Source: Nematostella vectensis (lineage: Eukaryota; Cnidaria; Anthozoa; Actiniaria; Edwardsiidae). Taken from it: a DNA stretch of 60,000 nucleotides. Position 1 is the first letter of the stretch. Every line of letters begins with the position of its first letter. The notes under the pieces are model-generated. The model ran no database searches, was not told the origin of the DNA, and saw nothing but the letters and a program-made list of their open reading frames with translations. The position numbers and the translations under genes were made by a program. This document shows positions 22,901 through 46,200 of this stretch, piece by piece. The stretch is from the NCBI RefSeq assembly GCF_932526225.1, contig NC_064041.1:3965046-4025045 (forward strand), given 5' to 3'.

Positions 22901-23885
22901 CAAGAGGTCTTTTTACTCTTCCGGTCACCAAGAGGTCTTTTTCCTGCTTCCGGTGACTAAGAAGTCTTTTTCCTCTTCCGGTCACCAAGAGGTCTTTTTC
23001 CTCTTCCGGTCACCAAGAGGTTTTTGTCCTCTTCCGGTCACAAAGAGGTATTTTTCCTCTTCCAGTCACCAAGAGGTCTTTTTCCTCTTCCGGTAACCAA
23101 GAGGTGTTTTTCCTCTTCCGATCACCAAGAGGTCTTTTTCCTCTTCCGGTCACCAAGAGGTCTTTTTCCTCTTCCAGTCACCAAGAGGTCTTTTTCCTCT
23201 TCCGGTCACCAAGAGGTCTTTAACCTCTTCCGGTCACCAAGAGGTCTTTTTCCTCTTCCGGTCACCAAGAGGTATTTTTCCTCTTCCGGTCATCAAGAGG
23301 TTTTTGTCCTCTTCCGGTCACCAAGAGGTATTTTTTCTCTTTCGGTCACCAAGAGGTCTTTTTCCTCTTCCGGTCACCAAGAGGTCTTTTTCCTCTTCCG
23401 GTCACCAAGAGGTCTTTTTACTCTTCCGGTCACCAAGAGGTCATTTTCCTGCTTCCGGTGATCAAGAAGTCTTTTTCCTCTTCCGGTCACAAAGAGGTGT
23501 TTTTCCTCTTCCGGTCACCAAGAGGTGTTTTTCCTCTTCCGGTCACCAAGAGGTATTTTTCCTCTTCCGTTCACCCAGAGGTCTTTTTCCTCTTTCGAAC
23601 ACCAAGAGGTCTTTTTACTCTTCCGGTCATTAAGAGGTCTTTTTCCTGCTTCCGGTGACTAAGAAGTCTTTTTCCTCTTCCGGTCACCAAGAGGTCTTTT
23701 TCCTCTTCCGGTCACCAAGAGGTCTTTTTCCTCTTCCGGTCACCAAAAGGTCTTTTTCCTCTTCCGGTCACCAAGAGGTTTTTGTCCTCTTCCGGTCACC
23801 AAGAGGTATTTTTCCTATTCCGGTCACCAAGAGGTATTTTTCCTGCTTCCGGTCACCAAGAAGTCTTTTTCCTGCCTCCGGTCTC
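19905..23885. repeat. 28-bp minisatellite, ~140 copies
   Basis: Tandem copies of a 28-bp unit: TTCCGGTCACCAAGAGGTCT followed by TTTTCCTC. Variant units (GTTCACCCAGAGG, GCTTCCGGTGACTAAGAAGT, TTTTTGTCC) recur in the same order at several places, showing segmental duplication inside the array. The unit is not a multiple of three and lacks stops in any plus frame, so several overlapping long open frames arise (up to 352 codons). They all give one repeated peptide and are not genes. The plus strand has a polypyrimidine half-unit. Confidence 0.96.
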
Positions 23886-23950
23886 CGAGTCGCCCTGGGT
23901 CCCCGAGGATGGTTCAATCAGTATATATTGAAGCGTATATATTTTGAAAT

Positions 23951-24195
23951 AGCCTGCTTGCAGGCGGTACTCGGTGTTTTTATTGCGGAAAACCCCCTCC
24001 GCTCGGTGATCCGGCGCCATCTTGTATTCTAAGCCGCGTGGTTCCTGGGGGCGAGCGCAAAAATGGACGCAGGGTAGGGGGAAAAGGAGACTCGCCCCCA
24101 GGAACCACGCAGCCTAAAATACAAGATGGCGCCCGATCACAGAGCGGAGAGGGTTTTCCGCGATGATAACACCGAGTACCGCCTGCAAGCAGGCT
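23951..24195. mobile_element. Near-palindromic MITE-like element, ~105-bp arms
   Basis: The left arm starts AGCCTGCTTGCAGGCGGTAC and the right arm ends GTACCGCCTGCAAGCAGGCT. Matching continues inward through GGCGCCATCTTGTATT and the GGTTCCTGGGGGCGAG / CTCGCCCCCAGGAACC pair. A short loop lies near 24070. There is no open frame. Confidence 0.88.
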
Positions 24196-24928
24196 AATTT
24201 TGAGAGTCGTTGATCAATCTAGTGGCGTTAGCAAATGTAACAGCGAAACAATTTTTTTATTACAAACTATTCCCTGAAGCTACCAGACATTAGAGGGGTG
24301 GGGAGAGGATGGAGATGGCAGGGTAGGGGTGCGGAGACACTTGTATGCCGTATGCGCTCTCTGATATTCTTTTGACAGCCTCCTTGGATTCTATTTTTTT
24401 TCGAAAGCGTACTTAGCTTTAGAAAATGCTACTTCGACGCATCTGTTGAAACATTTAGTCCTCTTACAAAGTTTTCGAAGTAATTCATGTATAGTCTCTA
24501 AATTTTAACTGCAAAATTATTATTCCTAAAATATTAAATATTATATGTAATATATCTAAACCACAAGTAATTTGGCGATAAATTGTTCGGTAATAGTTGA
24601 AGAGATTTGTTGGTAATTTGTTATAAGGGATTTTTTTGGTTATGAGTTTAGGGTTAGGAATATTTTATTCGGTTAGAGTTTAATTTTCTACACAAATTTC
24701 AATAATATTTGGATTCGATGACAATGTATCCTACTTCCAGTGATCAAGGAATCAGACTTTCAGTTGGCCCGGAAAGTACTACAGTTAAAAAGCACTTCCC
24801 TAAAGCTTGTATTTAATTTTAAGGTCCTCCCCCAATTTAAGTTAGGTATTTAAGGTACTTAAGTCGCTCATTTCAACCTTTTGAAACTTTTGATTTTGTT
24901 TTAACAAATCACTGCTTTCAAGTCGTGT
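24196..24928. other. Intergenic, nothing recognised
   Basis: A/T-rich unique sequence between two inverted-repeat elements. No coding or RNA feature was seen. Confidence 0.5.
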
Positions 24929-25107
24929 AAAGGCTGGTTAAGACAGCACGATTTAGTCGTATGCGATTTACCTACAACACTTCTACAACTCGAGTCGTAG
25001 AGGAGTGTAAATCAGCCTACAAACGTCGTAGTGTGTAATTCAGGGCAAGACATGTCGTCGTAGGCAGGCCGCATACGACTAAATTGTGCTGTCTAAACCA
25101 GCCTTTA
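24929..25107. mobile_element. Inverted-repeat MITE-like element
   Basis: The left end AAAGGCTGGTTAAGACAGCA is paired with the right end TGCTGTCTAAACCAGCCTTT. Inner arms continue with TTAGTCGTATGCG / CGCATACGACTAA. Non-coding. Confidence 0.85.
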
Positions 25108-25439
25108 AGCTTCAAGAGAAATCAAACAAGCAAGAAGTTGTGAATAAGGTGTAAGCAACATGTCAAAGCCTCGCTTTCGCGATCGAATTAAACAGGAAGC
25201 CCGTCATCTGGTTGGAGGGGTTTCTTGTCTTTATCTTGTGCTTCCGGCCTAACAGCGACTGCTGTGACCTTACGTGTTCTTGCGTGACCTTCTGTGACCC
25301 CTGATTGATGCCATATTCCAACTACTCCAATTACCAGCTAATGATTGGATGTGAAAGTCAAATTCAGTGTTAGCTTTCAATTGACAACTTGCTTGACGCC
25401 TTATGATGTAATCCAACGAGACATTTTGTGATGTCATTG

Positions 25440-25722
25440 TTTAGCCATAGCGACATACATGTGATGTCATTATTTAGTCACAGCGTAGTACGTGATTCCA
25501 TTGTTTAGGCATAGCGTGACACGTGAAGCCATTGTTTAGGCACAGCGTGACACGTGAAGCCATTGTTTAGTCAAAGCGTGACACGTCATTCCATTGTTTA
25601 GGCACAGCGTGACACGTGATTCCATTGTTTAGGCATAGCGTGACACGTGATTCCATTGTTTAGGCATAGCTTGACACGTGAAGCCATTGTTTAGTCATAT
25701 CGTGACACGTGATTCCATTTTT
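25440..25722. repeat. 31-bp array with E-box cores, 3' of NAMPT
   Basis: About nine copies of a unit around GTGATTCCATTGTTTAGGCA followed by TAGCGTGACAC. Six or so copies contain the E-box CACGTG at the unit junction. It lies about 190-470 bp beyond the NAMPT stop codon. Confidence 0.88.
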
Positions 25723-25909
25723 AACGTAACTTGTGAAATTAAGTTATACTTGGAAGGGTGGGTTACGAAACTTATTGAGGACGGAAAAGTAAGGAGTGAA
25801 CACGAAACTGCAATGTCCCAGTTGTTACGAACATTTTCTTCATAACAAACCCCGATCAAAAACCATCAATTTTACCATGACGTTTTCTTTTTCTCAAACA
25901 ATTAACTCC

Positions 25910-36319
<10,410 letters not shown>

Positions 36320-36385
36320 TTTGGAACATGTCTTCCACCAGCCCCCTCACGGCCAAATTACGGTTAGTGAGGAGCGTGTGTGTGT

Positions 36386-36432
<47 letters not shown>

Positions 36433-37263
36433 ACTGAACACAAAGTTTGAGAAGATTGGTCATTTTCAACAATTATTACAATTTTTGTCTTGTATCCTAT
36501 ACCTGATCATGAAAATAAACAAAACTTCCGAAACTTCCTGGAACAAGTCAGGGAAGTCCGACTATTGACGGTCGGGAATCCGCATTAAACCCATCGCGTT
36601 TATTTCCTGTTTTTAAATCGTGTTTATCACTTTTGTGTCCGTGCAGGTTTGTAGCTTGAAGGGGCAAGTTAAAAGAAATTCTTTAATGACACTTTTCCAC
36701 TTCGGCCTTTCTTCGGGAACTCACCGAAGTACGTGACGTCCCATATAAGGAAGTTATCGGCGTCCTTTTTTGATGCGTCAGTGTTTTGGCGCGCTTGCCG
36801 AGCGCACGTGACTCGGGCTGTGACGTGTCGGGCCTGACTCTTTGCTGGGGGTCTATGTAGTCTTCAAAAGGGCGGCTGGTTGCTCGTTCGCTGGGCGAGC
36901 TGAGCCAAGAAAGACAGAACTATTTATGTGGAATCTACCGCCGTGGATGGAAACGCTAGACCATCCTACGTCGCAAAGTTTCCAAAATCCTTTAGCTGAC
37001 GTCCATAAAGGGTATGGCGTAGATCTTTTCGCTTGGAGTTGCGAAAAATTCGATAGATTGTGCTTGGTGTTCGTGGAGTTGCTACCGCCAAAATGGCGTT
37101 GGCTGTGTTGAAATGTCTTTAGACCAACGCCGTCGATTTTCTCTGAACTGAGAGCAGGATTACCAACAAATAACATTGTCATAGTTACATAAAGTGATTT
37201 TACGTTTATTTGTAGTAGTTTGGTGAGTTTATAATCAGTTAGAATGCTAAAATTTACCGAAAT
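36320..37263. promoter_or_regulatory. Divergent promoter region between NAMPT and the BET gene
   Basis: 944 bp separate the two start codons, which point away from each other. The region holds an E2F-like TTTGGCGC (36785-36792), an E-box CACGTG (36805-36810), TGACGT half-sites and a second AAAATGGCG motif (near 37090). It also contains the (GT)n-G32 tract. Open frames of 89 and 109 codons overlap here on opposite strands but lack family resemblance and probably lie in 5' UTR or promoter. Transcription starts are not determined. Confidence 0.6.
36376..36431 (+). repeat. (GT)n followed by G32
   Basis: About 12 GT dinucleotides run into 32 consecutive G (36400-36431), some 60-110 bp upstream of the NAMPT ATG. 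The G-run can form quadruplex, and on the NAMPT sense strand it is a C-run. Confidence 0.95.
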
Positions 37264-40200
37264 ATGTTACATCATCACAGGCCGGGACTAGGAGTTCAAT
37301 CTGGCGTTTCTTGCGAATATGGAGTCGTCGACTCAGTGAATGGAATAAGCTCCGTTTCGAGCCCTGAGGGGCATGAAAAACGCACAAGAAGACTTTCTCA
37401 CAAATACGACGAGTTTGAACAACCTTCAGTGGTAAATACTCATTATTTTGGTGTTTTACTGAGCTATGTTTCGATGTCGAAATTCTGGCTTTGCCGCAAG
37501 AAAGACTATGAATCCGTAATGACGCTAGCTTTGTCAACGCGTTTTTGCCGGATCTCTACCGTTAATATGCCAATATCCTTTGCTTTCAGCGAGGAATGGC
37601 TCAACCAAATCCACAGCAACCAGCACCCAAGACCAGAACCACAAACCAACTGCAATTTTTGCTGAAAACTGTGCTAAAAGGGTTATGGAGACACCATCAT
37701 GCATGGCCTTTCCGCGAACCCGTAGACGCGGTCAAACTAAATCTACCGGTTAGTACGATAGCAAAACGCTAAATATTTACACCAAGCTGTAATACAAAAT
37801 AATAAAGTATTTAGACTGTAGAATTCTGAGTATTTTGAGTGTTCTACAGGATTACCATACAATCATTAAGAAACCGATGGACCTGGGAACAATCAAGAAA
37901 AAGCTCGAAAATAACGAGTATCCCTGCGCTCAAGAATGCATTGAGGATTTTCGGCTGATGATAAACAACTGCTATACCTACAACAAACCAGGAGATGTAA
38001 GTTTAGTGGCTGTGTTCGATTGTTTACATGTGTGATTTTCGTTTTTCTCACTGATGTATGACACTGCCTCGATAAGGAAAACGAAAATAACACGTGTTTT
38101 TTTCAAAGCTGGTTTCAGTATCGCCCCATAAATAGCAATTTGTGCTATATAATCTTGGGCCGCGAAGCTTGCATTGCAGCTTGATAATCGAAGTAGACCT
38201 GGGCATTCTAGTGCCGGATAGTATACAAAGGAATGTTGCTTTACCCGATCATTAAGTTCTAGTAATGTATTTTGTTGTCATTGAATGTTCCAACTACCTT
38301 ATGTCAGTAACTACCCAATTACACCTTGTGACTGCTCATATCTGAATTGTTGGGAAAAAGTTATCATACCCCACCCCATACTGTCTACCAAATTAGGGTT
38401 TGTTTTGAATTTTGGTTGTTTTGGACAGCTTGCTCTTTTTCAACTTATTGTGCAACAAATAAACAATATTTCAATTGAGTAAAATGTGATATATATTTTA
38501 GGGATCTAAGGACCGTTATCCCATGTGCACAGTATCCCCATGCACAATCAACTGTTTTGACAAGGAAAAGGCCAAATGTGTAGACGTCTCTTGATCAAAT
38601 CACCCATTTTGTCTTTTTTACAACTGAACATGTGGCATGAATACTGTCTACTTGCATAACACTTATTAAGACCTAAAAAATGGCTAAATGAAAAAACAAA
38701 ACAAAGAAAGAGCTAAAAAAATCATACAGACTCTTGCACAGTTGACAGTACTCGTAGATGCAAAAAAAGGGCTTTGGAATGTCATAGTCAATGAAACCAT
38801 CACTGCAAATGTGTCATAATTGAATTTGTTAAATGAAAATGACAGAATCGGTTTTAGAGATGTGATTTGTGCTTTAGACAGAAGCAGTTGTTGATTTGTG
38901 ATATTTTTGTTTCAGGATATTGTGCTTATGTGCCAATCCATGGACAAACTTTTCCATCAGAAGATAGCCATGATGCCTCCAGAGGTGAGTTTGCTGTTTA
39001 GGATCAAGCAAGGCCACAGTTATGAAAAGTCATGGGGCTGCTTGTTATTTTTAAGGAAAAGGAGATTATCATTGGAGTAAAAAGAAAGCCAGGCGAGGGA
39101 GGTCATGGTGGGAAAAAGGGCAGGAAACCAGGTCCAAGACCTATGGAACATGCAATTCCAGGTATGGGCATACCTTCGTTTCCACTGCTTTTAACTCAAT
39201 ATCAATGTACCATAAAGCCTTGGACCATTTTATGTTGATCACCTTGCTTCTACCCAAAATTGAGTGTAGGGTAACTACCAATATACAGAGATCTTAGAAT
39301 TTAACTCATTTATGTAAACACTCTTTCAAAAAATTATTATTTTTGGTGCACAACTTATGCACATTTTGTCCTTTTATAATTACTTGAGCATTGTGCATCC
39401 ATACATAAAAGAGTCAAAATATGTTTGGTTGTTAATTATTGCATTTTTATTTTTTCATAAGCAAGTACACACATTGAAGAACTCACATTCTCATTTTCTT
39501 TGTATATTTGATTTTAATTGATCCAGTTTTTCTTCTGATTGTTTAAACAAAGTGTCAACTCTCTTTGGATTTAGAACTACCAAGGACGGTAATAGAGCTT
39601 TCATCTTTTCACTAACTTTTGGATGAAGTGTATTTACTTGAACATTCTTGTTTTGGTAACTTTAATTGAAATGTAAAAAATCCTTGTCTTTGCTAACTAT
39701 TGGCTGAAGTGTATTTACTTAACATCCCTCTTTGGTTTTCAGTTGCTCCTGATAGTACACCAATGACCATGATTCCCCCGGTTGCAGCCCAGCCAATCAC
39801 AGTCACAGCGACCATGGCAATGCCAACACCAGCAGAAGCAGCTACCACAGCACTTCCAACACCTTCTCTCGCACCGGCTGCTCCAGCACTACCAGTCCCA
39901 ACTTCATCATTACCTCTAGCCAAGGTCAGCCCTCACATCTATAGCAATTCTTATTTGCACAGTCTTTTTATTGGCTCAAGCTTCCTTTAACCATAAACCA
40001 GTTTTTCAATATTCACCAACTGTTTGCAACTGCTAAATCACCTTCAATCAAAAATCAGCAAATGTTTTTTGTAGAATATAGAAAATGACAGTATGTGCCT
40101 GTTATGTGTACTTTGTGCATTTTAGAGTTTGATATTAATGTGCTTGCTAGGTGAAAAAGGGGGTTAAGAGAAAGGCCGACACAACTACACCAACGACACC

Positions 40201-43200
40201 AATGAGTGATCTGAGCGAACCATTACCAACCTCCAAACCAGCCAAGGTGCCAGCAAGGAGAGAGTCCACACGCACTGTTAAGAAACCCAACAGGGACCTC
40301 CCAGAAGGGCCAAGCCTGGTAAGCACACTTTTTCTCTTTTCGTTTTGCTGTGAAGTCTCTTAAGGGACAGTGGCCAATTGTCCTGCTATTCACCTTCCTC
40401 TGTTAAATGTGACAATAGTCTCATTTCCATTGTTTATTTTAGACTTCATGGGCTGGTTCCTGAATAAATAGAGGCATAATTTATGCCTGGAATAAGAGCT
40501 CTTCTAGTCATGATACACCATTCTAAGCAAAGCTATTCTTGTTCCTATAGCTTTTCCAGCATACATCCACCAGGTACAGGATGACCTCTTTTTGAAGTGG
40601 TCAAAGTTTCATATTCAAAAAAAAGGTGCAAGTAATCAGTTTCATAAAGTTTCATTTTGTGCAACCGTGCCAGATGCTTTCAAATTTTGACAAACCTAAT
40701 CACTTTTACGAGTTCACAATTTAAAAGTACACAAGTAGTTGTTGGAAATACAATATTTTGGTAGCTAAATATTTTTTGCCTGTGTGGGACAAGGAAAATA
40801 CTTCCAAATGGAAATACAAGAAAAAGATTAAATCCTAACAACAAATTGTCTAAACAACTCTTTTCAGGAACGGGCCCATGAAAAATCTCAAACTCCTACA
40901 TTATGTACCTGATCAAATTTATCAATTTGCAAAGCCATGTTTGATTCGAAAAACTAAGATTAAAACAAAAAAAATAGATTTGCCTGATTATTTTTAGTGT
41001 TGCATATGTACTCATGATTTTGTAACTTGGCATAACCCAACTAACTGTCATTGATCTGCTATTGTGCTGGTTAAATTCTGTATTTTAGTGCATGTTTCCC
41101 GTGAGGTAACAGAAATAACAAGTAGCCAACCATATACCGTAGAATCCCATAAATAAGCAAGCAGAATTTGGCGCAAGGCATGGGGTTATCTTGATATTTC
41201 TATTACATTCGTATGTGCGTAAAGCATTTACTTAAAAAAAAAACCCTCACTATTTTGATTGTATTTTACATTCATCATTTACCATGAATTATAATTAATT
41301 TTAACATTAATCCTCCAATCTGTTTCAACATTAAATCCTCAGCATTACAATAGACACTAAATGTTGTTAACTCTCTCCTATGATATGCATGCTAAACTCC
41401 TATATGGTCCTGTCAAATCCACAAAGGAACAATGTTTTATCACATCTGCAGGCTTATGGACTTAGGCATTAAAGTGTAATGTAATCATGTCTTGTGTGAG
41501 CAAGAGCAAGTTTGCTTAAAACTTATAAACATGCACAAAACATGACAATAAGCATATAAATGTGCAAGTGCCAAATGCTTGTGTTGACTGGTAGCACTAA
41601 CAAAGGCCATGTAACATTGAGGGGGAACTTAAAGGCCCTTTTACCCTGTCACCTCCGTAGGCTAGTTTGCGCCAGGGCCAATTAACATACGGCGTTGCTG
41701 ATCTGTGGGATTCTACGGTATGTTCGCCTCTTGGCAAGATAATTCACTCTTATCACAATATTTTTTAATATCTGGCTGTATAAAAACACTGCTGCATGCT
41801 TTTGAATACATTGTTTTGTCAAATTATTTGTGCTTCTTCTTGGTTTTCTTGTGACACTTCTGGAACTTTTTTTCAGTCAAGGGGAAAGAAGAAGCCACTC
41901 ACAGAGCAGCTGAAGTACTGTAGCACAATCCTCAAAGACATGTTTTCTAAAAAGCATTATGTGAGTATTTAGCATTCACATGGTCTGATATTTCAGAATG
42001 ACCACAGAATGCGCTCCTTGATGTATATGGATTAGAGGCTGTTGTCATAGTTACAAACACTTAAGATCTAGTGAATACTCTTGTGCACTCACTACTTCAC
42101 TACTTTGTCCCTTGCTATGGGAAATAGAGCAGTTAGAACAAACATGCGGTATCTTGACATTGCATTCCTTGATTATTGTATGGCACATATCTTTTAGGCA
42201 TATGCGTGGCCGTTCTATAAACCAGTTGATGCCGAAGCTCTAGGTCTCCACGACTATCATGACATCATCAAGCAGCCTATGGACATGACGGAAATCAAGG
42301 TAGAGTCAAAGACAACCAAAGTAGTATAACAAACATAGACTGCTTTCCAAGGCCCATGTTCCTTTTCTTATAAATCCTATAAATGACTTTGTACATGATT
42401 TATGCCTATAATCTTCACATAGGTCTCAACACAATACATTTCTTGAAAAACTGCATAGCTCTAATTTGTTTTGTTTTCTTCCCTTCCCAGAATAAGCTTG
42501 AGAACAGGGCGTACGATTCCCCATCAGAGTTTGCTGCTGATATTCGACTTATGTTTAGCAATTGTTATCGTTATAATCCCCCTGATCATGACGTGGTCAA
42601 GATGGCCCGCCAACTCCAGGTATCTCCCACACATTGAAAACATGCACATTTACTAACCATGCATTGCAAAAACTGAGCCGGCAAAGTGGAAAATTCTGAC
42701 TATTGCTGGCATTGTTAAGCCTTTACTTGGGTACACATTTCACAAGTTTAAAATCTCCCCTTTACTAATGATACTATATATAATGATGCTAAAACAAGCA
42801 TATACTGTAAATAGTAGGAAAACAATATAATGGTTACTACAATTGATTTGTTTCTAGTTTCTTTTGCACAGGTTCACATAAATAATACTGGGGTGAAGTG
42901 ATAATTTAGATTTTTAATTTGAATGCCATTTGAATTTTATTTCCTTCATAGGATGTCTTTGAAATGAAATTTGCCAAGATGCCAGAGGAGACTATAATTG
43001 CACCACCGTCCCCTCCCCCGGCCCAACCAGAGGTGGAACCTGAGCAGCAAGAGAGCTCAGATGAGGAGACCTCTGTCTCCAATGACAGCGAGGCAGAGAG
43101 GGCAGAGAAACTCTCTCAATTACAACAACAGGTGCATACCCCTTTTTCAATAAAGGTTGTCAGTCCCAATGGTGATTGGCAAATGGCGTATTACGACCGA

Positions 43201-46200
43201 AAGGACCCATGGATGCCAAAATATTTGTTCCAAATTCAGAAAAATAGCAATAAAACATACGGCTATCCATTTAATATAATTAATATGTGGTTCTATATTG
43301 CTCAAGTTTATTTATCACCTTTATTTTTACAAATAATTGCTACCGATAAACACCTTTCAATCGTAGAACTGCCATTTGGCAATTGCCTTTTGCACTGACA
43401 ACCTTTATTGAAATAGGTGTATGTAATGTACAGTTTTAATGGGCAATTTAGATTATCAAAGGGTAAGGCTTTGGCAACTGTGTAATATCTTACTCGTCAA
43501 ATAACAAAATAGGTTTGCAAAAGTTCTAGGCCACATGGACATAGTAGGATATAGACCTATTTCAAATAAGGTTGCACTTGAGGAATCAGTGTGTCATAAC
43601 TTGCATTGCTTGATCGATAAACCACAAATTACTGTATCCTGGTCTCTGGACCCCATATGGCTGTATCCTGGTCTCTGAACCCCCCCATATGGCTGTCTCC
43701 TGGTCTCTGAACCCCCCCATGTGGCTGTCTCCTGGTCTCTGAACCCCCCCATGTGGCTGTATCCTGGTCTCTGAACCCCCCCATGTGGCTGTATCCTGGT
43801 CTCTGAACCCCCCCATGTGGCTGTATCCTGGTCTCTGAACCCCATATGGCTGTATCCTGGTCTCTGAACCCCCCCATATGGCTGTATCCTGGTCTCTGAA
43901 CCCCCCCATATGGCTGTATCCTGGTCTCTGAACCCCATATGGCTGTATCCTGGTCTCTGAACCCCCCCATGTGGCTGTATCCTGGTCTCTGAACCCCCCC
44001 ATGTGGCTGTATCCTGGTCTCTGAACCCCCCCATATGGCTGTATCCTGGTCTCTGAACCCCATGTGGCTGTATCCTGGTCTCTGAACCCCCCCATGTGGC
44101 TGTATCCTGGTCTCTGAACCCCCCCATGTGACTGTATCCTGGTCTCTGAGCCCCCCCATGTGGCTGTATCCTGGTCTCTGAGCCCCCCCATGTGGCTGTA
44201 TCCTGGTCTCTGAACCCCATGTGGCTGTATCCTGGTCTCTGAACCCCCCCATGTGGCTGTATCCTGGTCTCTGAGCCCCCCATGTGGCTGTATCCTGGTC
44301 TCTGAGCCCCCCATGTGGCTGTATCCTGGTCTCTGAGCCCCCCATGTGGCTGTATCCTGGTCTCTGAGCCCCCCATGTGACTGTCTCCTGGTCTCTGAAC
44401 CCCATGTGACTGTCTCCTGGTCTCTGAACCCCATGTGACTGTCTCCTGGTCTCTGAACCCCATGTGACTGTCTCCTGGTCTCTGAACCCCATGTGACTGT
44501 CTCCTGGTCTCTGAACCCCATGTGGCTGTCTCCTGGTCTCTGAACCCCCCCATGTGGCTGTCTCCTAGTCTCTGAACCCCCCCATGTGGCTGTCTCCTGG
44601 TCTCTGAACCCCCCCATGTGGCTGTATCCTGGTCTCTGAACCCCCCCATGTGGCTGTATCCTGGTCTCTGAACCCCCCCATGTGGCTGTATCCTGGTCTC
44701 TGAACCCCATATGGCTGTATCCTGGTCTCTGAACCCCCCCATATGGCTGTATCCTGGTCTCTGAACCCCATATGGCTGTATCCTGGTCTCTGAACCCCCC
44801 CATGTGGCTGTATCCTGGTCTCTGAACCCCCCCATGTGGCTGTATCCTGGTCTCTGAACCCCCCCATATGGCTGTATCCTGGTCTCTGAACCCCCCCATA
44901 TGGCTGTATCCTGGTCTCTGAACCCCATGTGGCTGTATCCTGGTCTCTGAACCCCCCCATGTGGCTGTATCCTGGTCTCTGAACCCCCCCATGTGACTGT
45001 ATCCTGGTCTCTGAGCCCCCCCATGTGGCTGTATCCTGGTCTCTGAGCCCCCCCATGTGGCTGTATCCTGGTCTCTGAACCCCATGTGGCTGTATCCTGG
45101 TCTCTGAACCCCCCCATGTGGCTGTATCCTGGTCTCTGAGCCCCCCATGTGGCTGTATCCTGGTCTCTGAGCCCCCCGTGTGACTGTCTCCTGGTCTCTG
45201 AACCCCATGTGACTGTCTCCTGGTCTCTGAACCCCATGTGACTGTCTCCTGGTCTCTGAACCCCATGTGACTGTCTCCTGGTCTCTGAACCCCATGTGAC
45301 TGTCTCCTGGTCTCTGAACCCCATGTGGCTGTCTCCTGGTCTCTGAACCCCCCCATGTGGCTGTCTCCTGGTCTCTGAACCCCCCCATGTGGCTGTCTCC
45401 TGGTCTCTGAACCCCATATGGCTGTATCCTGGTCTCTGGACCCCATATGGCTGTATCCTGGTCTCTGGACCCCATATGGCTGTCTCCTGGTCTCTGAACC
45501 CCCCCATATGGCTGTCTCCTGGTCTCTGAACCCCCCCATATGGCTGTCTCCTGGTCTCTGAACCCCCCCATATGGCTGTCTCCTGGTCTCTGAACCCCCC
45601 CCATGTGGCTGTCTCCTGGTCTCTGAACCCCCCCCATGTGGCTGTCTCCTGGTCTCTGAACCCCCCCATATGGCTGTCTCCTGGTCTCTGAACCCCCCCA
45701 TATGGCTGTATCCTGGTCTCTGAACCCCCCCATGTGGCTGTATCCTGGTCTCTGAACCCCATGTGACTGTATCCTGGTCTCTGAACCCCATATGGCTGTC
45801 AAACTATTGCCACACTATGGTCTGAATATTGTGGCATCATCTTTGGGGACATTAAAACCTGGCTGAAGATAATCAAATAAATAGCATTGCTGTTCACTGG
45901 CTAAGATGAACTAAGCGCTGCCTCCTAGCCGACCTGGAGAGACCTTAAGAATTGACATTTCCTTCTGGTGCCTTTTTGTTATTTTATCCTTGATTGATGT
46001 ATTTTTCTGGTTGTTTTCAGCTAATCTCTGTACATGAGCAGCTAAGCAAGTTGACCGGAGAAAGTGTCCTTGTAACGAAAACAAAGAAAAAGCCTGAAAA
46101 GAAAATTAAAAAGGAGCCACCCGCTAAACCCAAGCCTGTGAAACCCCCAAAACAACAGGCTACTAAAACCCCCAAGGCTGAAAAACCACCAAAGAAATCT

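Noticed and set aside
19840-24032. Overlapping plus-strand open frames up to 352 codons with Phe/Ser/Arg-rich repeats
   Set aside because: The 28-bp unit lacks stops in any plus frame, so all three frames stay open; the peptide is purely repeat-encoded.
36842-37182. Overlapping 89-codon (+) and 109-codon (-) frames in the divergent promoter
   Set aside because: No recognisable family and no splice link to the BET or NAMPT frame; more likely 5' UTR or promoter DNA.
37264-37431. Doubt that BET exon 1 is coding
   Set aside because: Kept in the model because the donor after codon 56 joins exon 2 in phase 0 and the frame has an upstream stop, but the start at Met59 in exon 2 remains possible.
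43586-45802. 738- and 722-codon minus-strand open frames
   Set aside because: Repeat artefacts inside a BET intron; several frames are open at once and the peptides are the same repeat.
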